From NCBI GenBank assembly GCA_035529435.1, contig DATKWS010000100.1, forward strand, positions 1-29,415: 29,415 nt of DNA, given 5' to 3'. Each line of letters opens with the position of its first letter. The first letter of the stretch is position 1. The translations under genes and the position numbers were made by a program. The notes below the pieces were generated by a model, which was given only the letters and a program-made list of their open reading frames with translations, was not told where the DNA came from and did not search any database. The stretch is from DATKWS01 sp035529435 (lineage in GTDB: Bacteria; Krumholzibacteriota; Krumholzibacteriia; Krumholzibacteriales; Krumholzibacteriaceae). Shown piece after piece: positions 22,905 through 29,415 of this stretch.

Positions 22905-24517
22905 TCGACCTGTTGAATCAGTACGGCCGGCAGTGGGCGGCCTCTTTCGGACCGACCGTGTTGCAGGATACGGTATTTCTCGGGCTCGTGTTTTTCGTAC
23001 TCCACCGCATGAGGGGCGCCTCCGCGCGAGTACGGTACGCGGCCGGCATGATCGGGCTCGCGAAGCTGCTCCTTCCGCCGCTCATCCGGGCGCCGCGGCT
23101 CCTCCCGCCGTCAGTGCCCCTGCGATCGCTGCCCGGCCCGCTCGCGAATGTCTCGTTCATCCCGGTGCCGGCGGTTACGGGGGCGCCGGCGGATGCGGGC
23201 ACTTCGTTTGATATCGCGGGAATCCTCATCCTCGTCTGGGCTGCATGCGCCGTTGCGTATCTCGCCGTCTCGATCGCCGGGACGGTTCGGCTCGCCCTCG
23301 TTCTCAGGGACGCCGCGCCGCTCCACGGATCGATCGCCGCGGCCGTCGATAGAAAGTACGGTGTCCGCCTGTACCGTTCAAACCGGATAGCCATGCCCCT
23401 CACCCTCGGAATCTTCCCGCGGAAGATCTTCGTGCCGCGCGCGTGGGACCGGTGGTCCGGGGAGTGCCGGCGCATGATCATTCATCACGAGATGGCTCAC
23501 ATCACGAGGCGTGATGGTATCTTCCAGATCTTCCAGATCGTGGCCCAGGCCCTGTACTGGTTTCATCCACTGGTCTGGCTTCTCAACCGAAGGCTGTGCG
23601 AGTATCGTGAGATGGCGTGCGACGACGCATCCATCGGGGATGAGAGGGGCTCATCCGTTGCGTATTCCAGGTACCTGGTTGAAATCGCCGAATCGATGAT
23701 GCGGGACCCCGTTCCGTGCACATCGGCGTCTGCCCTGATCAGGCAGAGAAATGAGTTGTTGACCCGGGTCAGGTATCAGATGAAGGGAGGAAGGACGATG
23801 CGGTTGACACGACCCAAGGCGGCGATGGTACTGGCAGGACTCGTGCTCCTGATCCTGCCGTTCTCGTGGTACTTCGCCGGCGCGTCGGACGGAGGGTCCG
23901 GCGCGGATGCATCCCGCGCCGTGACGGCTCGTTCGGGCCCGGCGGCGGGAAACGCGGGAGCGGGCGGGGCGGTTGCCCGGCCGGGAGAAGGCGGTGAGGT
24001 CATCGAGATTCGTGTCGCGGGCGATGAAGGGGCGGAGGTGAATGGAACGGCGATGGGATTCGATGTCCTGGAGCGCGAGTTGAAACGCATTGCCGCCGGT
24101 ATGGACGGTGCCCCCGTCATCAAGTTGATCTGCAAACCGGATGTCTCCATGGGAACGATCTTCCGGCTTCAGGATATTCTGCGGAAACTCGATCTGGTAA
24201 AGATGAATTACCTGACGGCGGGGGGAGAGGGGCTGAAACTCAAGCTGCCGCCGGACGGTACCGAGAAAAAGATGGATGATGTTCCGCAGGAGGATATCGC
24301 GGTCATCGTGATCGGGGCGGGAAATGAGATAGTGATGCTCGATGAAAGGGATATCAATGCGTCGGGTGTCGAGGGTGCGATCCGGAAGCGGCTCGCCGGC
24401 AATCCGGCCCTCATCGTCTGGATTCGCACGACCGACGAGGCGCGATACGGCAGTTTCATGAGGGTGCTCGAAGGGGTGAAAAAGGCCGGTGCGATGCGCA
24501 TTCTGATCAATGAGTGA
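22901..24517 (+). CDS. M56 (BlaR1-like) membrane metallopeptidase with two ExbD/TolR-like C-terminal domains
   Basis: 538 residues. Membrane segments lie at about 22-38, 46-62, 105-130 and 307-325. The zinc site H196-EMA-H200 is in IIHHEMAHITRRD, followed by WFHPLVWLLNRRLCEYREMACDD (220-242), the conserved second M56 motif. After the last membrane segment there is no penicillin-binding sensor. Instead a Gly/Ala-rich linker (about 328-362) leads to two segments resembling ExbD/TolR periplasmic domains: 367-449 (VIEIRVAG...VNG..MGFDVLERELKRI...) and 466-538 (IAVIVIGAGNEIVMLDERDI...YGSFMRVLEGVKKAG). It should sense an envelope signal and trigger loss of the BlaI repressor encoded just upstream. 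The ExbD-like call is by eye. Confidence 0.87.
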   Translation: MIDLLNQYGRQWAASFGPTVLQDTVFLGLVFFVLHRMRGASARVRYAAGMIGLAKLLLPPLIRAPRLLPPSVPLRSLPGPLANVSFIPVPAVTGAPADAGTSFDIAGILILVWAACAVAYLAVSIAGTVRLALVLRDAAPLHGSIAAAVDRKYGVRLYRSNRIAMPLTLGIFPRKIFVPRAWDRWSGECRRMIIHHEMAHITRRDGIFQIFQIVAQALYWFHPLVWLLNRRLCEYREMACDDASIGDERGSSVAYSRYLVEIAESMMRDPVPCTSASALIRQRNELLTRVRYQMKGGRTMRLTRPKAAMVLAGLVLLILPFSWYFAGASDGGSGADASRAVTARSGPAAGNAGAGGAVARPGEGGEVIEIRVAGDEGAEVNGTAMGFDVLERELKRIAAGMDGAPVIKLICKPDVSMGTIFRLQDILRKLDLVKMNYLTAGGEGLKLKLPPDGTEKKMDDVPQEDIAVIVIGAGNEIVMLDERDINASGVEGAIRKRLAGNPALIVWIRTTDEARYGSFMRVLEGVKKAGAMRILINE

Positions 24518-24567
24518 GGAGTGCCGCCGTGCCGTGCGCCGAAACGGCAGGACACGCGAAGACATGG

Positions 24568-24609
24568 AGAGCCCGGCTGCCCCGGAATACCGGACAGCCG
24601 GGCTCTTTT
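24568..24609. terminator. Strong terminator between convergent operons
   Basis: AGAGCCCGGCTG (24568-24579) pairs perfectly with CAGCCGGGCTCT (24595-24606), with an inner CCGG/CCGG pair and TTTT from 24606 on the + strand. It ends the BlaI/M56 operon and may also serve the - strand gene ending at 24637. Confidence 0.8.
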
Positions 24610-24636
24610 CATGGTGCTCTTCTATCGGAGTGGCGA

Positions 24637-27243
24637 TCACCTGAGAAGAATCATCTTTCTCGTTTTCTTGAACGAGTCCGTCTTCAACTGGTAGAAGTAC
24701 ACGCCACTCGCGGCCGTCAGGCCGGAATCGAGACGTCCATCCCACGACACCTGCTTCTCGCCTGCGGCCTGGTGCCCGGTGACGAGCGTGCGGACGAGGG
24801 CGCCGCGCACGTCGTAGATCCTAAGCTCGACGTACGATGACGTCGGCAGGTTGTACCGGATCGTCGTGACCGGGTTGAACGGGTTGGGGAAGTTGGCATC
24901 GAGCGCAAATTCCGCGCGCGGCGTCCCTTCCTTCCCTTCCTTGTGGTACTGCCCGGTCGCGATGAAGATGTAATCACGCTTCGTGTTTCTCGAATAGGGC
25001 GGGAGCGAGCTGATGTCGAAGGCGAGATCGATCGCTTCGCCGCGAACGAGCGTCACCGGAGCGTCCATGTCCTTGTCGCCGAGCATCGTGCGCACCTCGC
25101 CCGCCGCCGAATGGTCCGCCGAGGCGAGATCGAGTTCTATCGGTTTGCCTTCGAACGGCTCCGCCGTCCTGAAGTCCAGAAAGTCGATCTTGTAGTAGTC
25201 GTCCCAGGAGTAGCGGAGAACGAGATCGGTTTCGGGATTCACCAGCGCGGGATCGATCATCGTCGCCTGGCTTCCCGGCACGAGACGCGCATCCTCTCTG
25301 GCGATGAGCCTCCACGAGCCATCCGCGAGTTTCATGGAGACATCGAGTTTCGTATTCCGCGGAAGGTCGGTCGCCGTGAGGTTATCCGGTATCTCCGGGT
25401 CCTTCGGCTTGTCTATGGAGAGCACGGCGAACCCTTCGATCTCCTCGGGGCTCACCTTGCCGAAGTTCACGTCGAACCAGCCGCTCTCCGTGCTCATGTA
25501 CGGGACGGCGTCCTTGGTGGCGATCAGCTCGGTGATGTCGTTCCCCTTGTGGTCTTTGGCCCATATGATGCTGTGCGGCTGACCGATCGTGATGATTTCG
25601 CCCTCCCGGGTAACTTGAATCGGCCTCTTCCGGGGATGATCGACCACGAGGAGCCGGAAGTCGCTGAATCTGCTGATCTCCTCGCTGTCCTCGCGGATCT
25701 GGAAGCGGAGCGCACCATCCGGGATCGGAACCGTTCGCGAAACGAGGTAGTAGTCGGTCACATCATTCTCGACCACCTTCCCGTCGCACTCGGCCAGGAT
25801 CGTGTTCTCCTGTTCGAACGCCGTGCCGTTCCAGACGAACAGGGTGGGGCAGTGGTTGTGCGGTGTCGAAACGATCGTGATTTTGCCGTCCAGCAGCGTC
25901 ATATCCGCCTTATGCCAGTCGAACGGATCGTCCATGTTGTAACTGATGTGGTTCTGCTCCGAGTCGTAGAACTTGATGGGAACGACCGTTCCGACGGGCA
26001 GGTAGATCAGCCGGTCGAAACGGATCTTGAACACGACCGTCGGAGCGCTCGGCGGGTAGTTCGTGGGATCGTCCGCCGTGACCACCAACTTGGTCGAGTC
26101 CCCCGAGAGCTGCGCGAGGGGTGGTGTGAAGTCTCCGTACGCGACTATCGTATCGAAGGAGATCGTGTCCTCGGGGAAATCGATCCAGAGCTTGTAGTCA
26201 TTGATCGGGTTGTTCGAGCCCATCTTGACCCACACATCGTACGTTTCGGCGGACGCGTAGTACGAAACATCGCCGAGGTCGGCCGTGGCGGTGTGGATCG
26301 GTACATAGATGATGTCATACAACTTCGACGGGGTCTTTATGCCGCCGCACTCGTCGAGCCGCTCTGCGATCTTGGGGACCACGTACGCCGTAAGGGGATC
26401 GGTGCCCACCTTCAGGCTGAAATGGAGGTTGAAGACGTTGAGTTCTCCCGGCATTAGGAACTCGTTGGTCTCGGGAAGCATGATCTTGAGCGTGTCATTT
26501 TCCTCGGCGTACACCTCGTCGCCGGGCATGAGATCATCGCCGACCGTCACCGAGTCGAAATGCAGGTCCTGTGAGGAGTACAGGAAATGTACGCACAGGA
26601 GCTTACCGGGTATTGCCTGGTCGAGGTAATAAGGCATCGTTATGTGTTGCTCCCCCACGTAGGCGGGCACAGTCTCGCCATAAATGCTGCAGTTATACTC
26701 GTACGCCGTCCACATGACCCCATCCAAACGCTGGAACGGCGAATAGAGCACGCCATTGCAGACAAAGACGTTCTCGCTGGCGTTATTGGTGAACTTGATC
26801 GGCGTTTGCGTGCCGTAGCCGTAGCACTGTACCTCGAAGACGAGATATGCGATCGGCTCGCCGTCGGGTATCTCGAAGGGATTGTTGGGATACGAGATCT
26901 CGATGACCGCGGTCGAATCGTTTGGACCCGAATAGTTCAGTGTCGCCGGTATCGGTATTCCCGGCCCCGCCAGCACGGTATCCAGCTCGAGGTCGTTGTC
27001 CTTCCAGTAGATATGGCACTCGATGTAGGTCACGAGGCTGTCGGTGTGCAGGTACACGGGCAGTGTGTCCGTGTGGGTCGGGTATACGTTGTACAGCGAG
27101 CCGATTTCGAAGGTCGAGAACGTGTCGATCGGGGTGCCGAGCATCCCGCGGCCGCTGTCGTCCCGGTCGATGCCTGCTCCGGCGAGCACGAACGTGCCGC
27201 CGAGGAGCAGTGCAACCAGGACGAGAGAGCGTAATCGTCCCAT
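24637..27243 (-). CDS. Large secreted protein with cohesin-like repeats and C-terminal FlgD-like sorting domain
   Basis: 868 residues from ATG 27243 (AAAGGAGGG 5 nt upstream; the frame continues 9 codons further without SD). Signal peptide MGRLRSLVLVALLLGGTFVL. Residues about 35-450 hold three related all-beta segments resembling cohesin or dockerin-partner folds (e.g. MGSNNPINDYKLWIDFPEDT near 340). A middle domain starts at CPTLFVWNGTAFEQEN and runs through AECDGKVVENDVTDYY to FRLLVVDHP (about 460-550). The end (about 775-868) is FALDANFPNPFNP, VELRIYDVRGALVRTL, ASGVYFYQLK and TRKMILLR, the sorting/anchor domain common in FCB-group secreted proteins. Function unknown; probably cell-surface or secreted. 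It has a close paralog directly upstream. Confidence 0.88.
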   Translation of the reverse strand: MGRLRSLVLVALLLGGTFVLAGAGIDRDDSGRGMLGTPIDTFSTFEIGSLYNVYPTHTDTLPVYLHTDSLVTYIECHIYWKDNDLELDTVLAGPGIPIPATLNYSGPNDSTAVIEISYPNNPFEIPDGEPIAYLVFEVQCYGYGTQTPIKFTNNASENVFVCNGVLYSPFQRLDGVMWTAYEYNCSIYGETVPAYVGEQHITMPYYLDQAIPGKLLCVHFLYSSQDLHFDSVTVGDDLMPGDEVYAEENDTLKIMLPETNEFLMPGELNVFNLHFSLKVGTDPLTAYVVPKIAERLDECGGIKTPSKLYDIIYVPIHTATADLGDVSYYASAETYDVWVKMGSNNPINDYKLWIDFPEDTISFDTIVAYGDFTPPLAQLSGDSTKLVVTADDPTNYPPSAPTVVFKIRFDRLIYLPVGTVVPIKFYDSEQNHISYNMDDPFDWHKADMTLLDGKITIVSTPHNHCPTLFVWNGTAFEQENTILAECDGKVVENDVTDYYLVSRTVPIPDGALRFQIREDSEEISRFSDFRLLVVDHPRKRPIQVTREGEIITIGQPHSIIWAKDHKGNDITELIATKDAVPYMSTESGWFDVNFGKVSPEEIEGFAVLSIDKPKDPEIPDNLTATDLPRNTKLDVSMKLADGSWRLIAREDARLVPGSQATMIDPALVNPETDLVLRYSWDDYYKIDFLDFRTAEPFEGKPIELDLASADHSAAGEVRTMLGDKDMDAPVTLVRGEAIDLAFDISSLPPYSRNTKRDYIFIATGQYHKEGKEGTPRAEFALDANFPNPFNPVTTIRYNLPTSSYVELRIYDVRGALVRTLVTGHQAAGEKQVSWDGRLDSGLTAASGVYFYQLKTDSFKKTRKMILLR

Positions 27244-27482
27244 CCTGCCCTCCTTTCTTGTTCCCCTCATCAGGGAACGTGAGAGAGTGAAGAGTGATAA
27301 TTCCCGCCGGCCGCAAGCGCCCTGGATGCATAAGCCTGCCGGCCGGCGCTGGGCGGTATCGGATCCGTCGATGAGAAACTGGCGATGTTTGAACGTCTTG
27401 TAAGAGTCCCGTACCGGACGGGTGCGATGCCGTCCGGCAATTGCCGTTTCGACTGCTGCGCAGCCGATCCAGCGGAGAAGAG

Positions 27483-27510
27483 GTTATGGCATGATGCATG
27501 ACACTGTCAA
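27483..27510 (-). promoter_or_regulatory. Promoter of the 24637-27243 gene
   Basis: On the - strand a perfect TTGACA (complement of 27505-27510), a 16-bp spacer and CATAAC (complement of 27483-27488). The -10 is weak and the leader long. Confidence 0.45.
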
Positions 27511-27582
27511 TGGAATTTTCATACCCTTTTGATGCCCGGCTGCCGGGGACCCACGCCGCCCGAATCGGTGAGACACGAGGAG

Positions 27583-27613
27583 CCCGGCTGCCGCGGGTCA
27601 CGGGGCAGCCGGG
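27583..27613 (-). terminator. Terminator-like hairpin after the second paralog
   Basis: CCCGGCTGCC (27583-27592) pairs perfectly with GGCAGCCGGG (27604-27613). No good T-run follows on the - strand (CTCCTCG). Its stem sequence is nearly the same as in the 24568 terminator, in the same place relative to the paralog's stop. Confidence 0.55.
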
Positions 27614-27646
27614 TTCCATGCATGATGCCGCTTTCAGGAGCGACGA

Positions 27647-29415
27647 TCATTTCAGAAGTACCATCTTTCTCGTCCGGTTGAACTCGACCGTCTTCAGCTG
27701 GTAGAAGTAGACGCCGCTGGCGGCCGTCACTCCGGAATCGAGACGTCCATCCCACGTCGCCTGCTTCTCGCCTGCCGCCTGGTGCCCGGAGACGAGCGTG
27801 CGTACGAGGGCGCCGCGCACGTCGTAGATCCTGAGCTCGACGTACGTCGGCCTCGCGAGGTTGTAGCGGATCGTCGTTGCCGGGTTGAACGGGTTGGGGA
27901 AGTTGGCGTCGAGCGCGAACTCGGCGCGAGGCGTCTCCTCTTTCCCTTCCCTGTGGTACTGCCCGGTCGCGACGAAGATGTAATCGCGCTTCGTGCCCCT
28001 CGAGTAGGGCGGGAGCGAGCTCACGGTGAAGGCGAGATCGATGATCTCGCCCGGATTCAGGGTCACCGGCTCGTCGCCGATCGCGGCGCCGATCCGGTCG
28101 CGGATCGTTCCCGCCACGGAGTGGCTCGCCGCGGAGAGCTTCATCTCTCTCGTTTCGCCCTCGAACGGCTCCGCCTTTGCGAAATCGAGCACGTCGATCT
28201 CGTAGTAGCCGTCCCAGGAGTACCGGAGGATGAGCTCGCGGTCGGGGCTCACCAGCGCTGGATCGATGAACGTCGCCTGGATTGCCGGTTCGAGACGCGC
28301 ATCCTCACTGGATATGAGTCTCCACGAGCCATCCGCCATCTTCAGTGAAACGCCGAGCTTCGAGTCCTGCGGCCGGGCGGCTCCGAGCGGGGCCCGGGTC
28401 GTCGATCCGCTCGCCGAGTTCTCTTCCTCGTCCTTCGGTTTCGTGGCGGAGAGCGCCGTGAATCCCTCGATCTCTTCGGCGCTGAGAGCGCCGAAGTTCA
28501 CATCGAACCAACCGCCTCCCGAATCGATATACGGGACGCCGTCCTTTGTCGCGATCAGCTCGGTGATATCGTTGCCCTTGCTGTCCCTGGCCCAGATGAT
28601 GCTGTGGGGCTGGCCGATCGTGATGATCTTTCCTTCGCGGGTGACATGGATCGGCTTGTCATCGGGGTGATCCACCACGAGGAGCCTGAAGTTGCTGAAG
28701 GTGCTTATCTCCTCGCCGTCCTCGCGGACCTGGAAGCGGAGCACGTCGGAATCGGCCTGCATCCGTTTGGAGACGCAGTAGTAGTCGGTCACATCGTTCT
28801 CGACCACCTTCCCATCGCACTCGGCGAGAATCGTGTTCTCCCGCTCGAACACCTCCCCGTTCCAGACAAAGAGGGCGGGGCACGTGGGCGGCGGCGGCGG
28901 TGGAGGTACCGGTTTGATGGTAATGCTGCCGTCCAGCAGCGTAAGATCCGCATAGTGCCAGCCGAACGGTTCGTCCATGTTGTAGCCGATGTAGTTCTGC
29001 GCCGTTAGATAGAACCTGATGGGAAGCACCGTCCACGCCGGCAGGTAGAACAGCCGGTTGAAACGTATCTTGAACACGATCGTCGGATTGCCCGGCGGGT
29101 AGTTCGTGGGATCGTCCGCCGTGACCACCACCTTCGTCGAATCCCCGGAGAGCATACCCAAGGGCGGCGTGAATGATCCGTACGCGACTATTCCGGCGAA
29201 GGCGAGCGTGTCCTTGGGGAACTCCACCCAGAGTTTGTAGTCATTCACCGGGCAGTTCGAGCCCATCTTGACCCACACGTCGTATGTCGTTGCGGTCGTG
29301 TAGTAATTGACCTCCCCGATGTCGGCCGTGGCGGTGTGGTTCTCGACTTTGATCGTGGCCCACCAGGGTGAGGTATTCTTGATCCCGCCGCACTGGTCGA
29401 GCCGCTCGCCGTATA
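27647..29415 (-). CDS. Second large secreted sorting-domain protein (N-terminus beyond window edge)
   Basis: At least 588 residues. The frame is open from the right edge: upstream of the GTG at 29278 I can translate YGERLDQCGG...DIGEVNYY...TYDVWVKMG, which aligns with the neighbouring paralog, so the GTG is not the start. It shares all in-window parts with the 24637-27243 protein: the cohesin-like segment, the CPALFVWNG...AECDGKVVENDVTDYY domain and the FALDANFPNPFNP...VYFYQLK...RKMVLLK sorting domain. Differences include a run of seven prolines before CPALFVWNG and an inserted Ser/Thr-rich loop (EEENSASGSTTRAPLGA) in the middle. Probably secreted and surface-attached; function unknown. Tandem duplication is the likely origin. 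Confidence 0.85.
   Translation of the reverse strand, partial: YGERLDQCGGIKNTSPWWATIKVENHTATADIGEVNYYTTATTYDVWVKMGSNCPVNDYKLWVEFPKDTLAFAGIVAYGSFTPPLGMLSGDSTKVVVTADDPTNYPPGNPTIVFKIRFNRLFYLPAWTVLPIRFYLTAQNYIGYNMDEPFGWHYADLTLLDGSITIKPVPPPPPPPTCPALFVWNGEVFERENTILAECDGKVVENDVTDYYCVSKRMQADSDVLRFQVREDGEEISTFSNFRLLVVDHPDDKPIHVTREGKIITIGQPHSIIWARDSKGNDITELIATKDGVPYIDSGGGWFDVNFGALSAEEIEGFTALSATKPKDEEENSASGSTTRAPLGAARPQDSKLGVSLKMADGSWRLISSEDARLEPAIQATFIDPALVSPDRELILRYSWDGYYEIDVLDFAKAEPFEGETREMKLSAASHSVAGTIRDRIGAAIGDEPVTLNPGEIIDLAFTVSSLPPYSRGTKRDYIFVATGQYHREGKEETPRAEFALDANFPNPFNPATTIRYNLARPTYVELRIYDVRGALVRTLVSGHQAAGEKQATWDGRLDSGVTAASGVYFYQLKTVEFNRTRKMVLLK

Larger units (their letters stand above)
27244..27646. 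other. 403-nt spacer between the two paralogs, hairpin-rich
   Basis: No coding frame is supported. It holds, read on the - strand, a terminator-like hairpin for the upstream paralog (27583-27613), a promoter (27483-27510), and a leader of about 230 nt with three dyads: CGCCGGCCG/CGGCCGGCG (27305-27313, 27340-27348), CCGGACGG/CCGTCCGG (27414-27421, 27430-27437) and the palindrome GCTGCGCAGC near 27454. Confidence 0.55.

Noticed and set aside
29278..29278. GTG at 29278 as the start of the second sorting-domain protein
   Set aside because: The frame stays open to the window edge and the upstream residues align with the paralog, so the gene simply runs out of the window.

Overview
The window is GC-rich bacterial chromosomal DNA. 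Several proteins point to an uncultured lineage of the FCB group (Krumholzibacteria/Eisenbacteria/Zixibacteria-like). Two very large secreted proteins end in a FlgD-like/type IX-style sorting domain (FPNPFNP...TTIRYNL...IYDVRGALVRTL...ASGVYFYQL...RKM.LLK). There are also many signal-peptide proteins, secreted M16 and M3 peptidases, and a BlaI/M56 pair. This placement is inferred from protein style only. No rRNA, tRNA, CRISPR array or insertion sequence was seen.

Layout. 3-2668 (+): the 3' part of an ATP-grasp ligase, translationally coupled to a fold-III PLP decarboxylase and closed by a bidirectional terminator. 2783-7747 (-): a secreted protein of unknown function, a degenerate M16 subunit plus an active M16 zinc peptidase in one operon, and a small secreted protein with an RCP...CFWEG motif. 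7967-11071 (+): the most interesting region. A good sigma-70-type promoter precedes a B12-domain radical SAM enzyme, an unlisted 43-codon gene (9768-9899) with a near-perfect Shine-Dalgarno, and a SPASM-domain radical SAM enzyme. This looks like a compact RiPP (modified peptide) locus. 11118-14055 (+): nagB and a DUF4954-like hexapeptide-repeat protein behind their own promoter. 14182-16871 (-): tyrS, with a third radical SAM enzyme overlapping its stop codon. 16872-17302: a spacer holding an elaborate paired element. 17303-20007 (+): a small secreted acidic protein and a secreted M3 (Dcp-like) oligopeptidase. 20053-22313 (-): a YegS-like lipid kinase and a secreted three-repeat protein. 22435-24517 (+): a BlaI-type repressor and an M56 peptidase whose C-terminus carries two ExbD/TolR-like domains. 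24637-29415 (-): two paralogous large secreted proteins in tandem, the second cut by the window edge.

How the genes work together. In the 8-11 kb locus the short acidic peptide would be the substrate and the two radical SAM enzymes the tailoring enzymes. Hairpins between the genes may set the dose of peptide to enzyme. The BlaI/M56 pair is a one-operon signal relay: the membrane protease is expected to respond to something sensed by its ExbD-like tail and to inactivate the repressor, which has dyad half-sites over its own promoter. Functions of the two sorting-domain proteins, the triple-repeat protein and the small secreted proteins are unknown.
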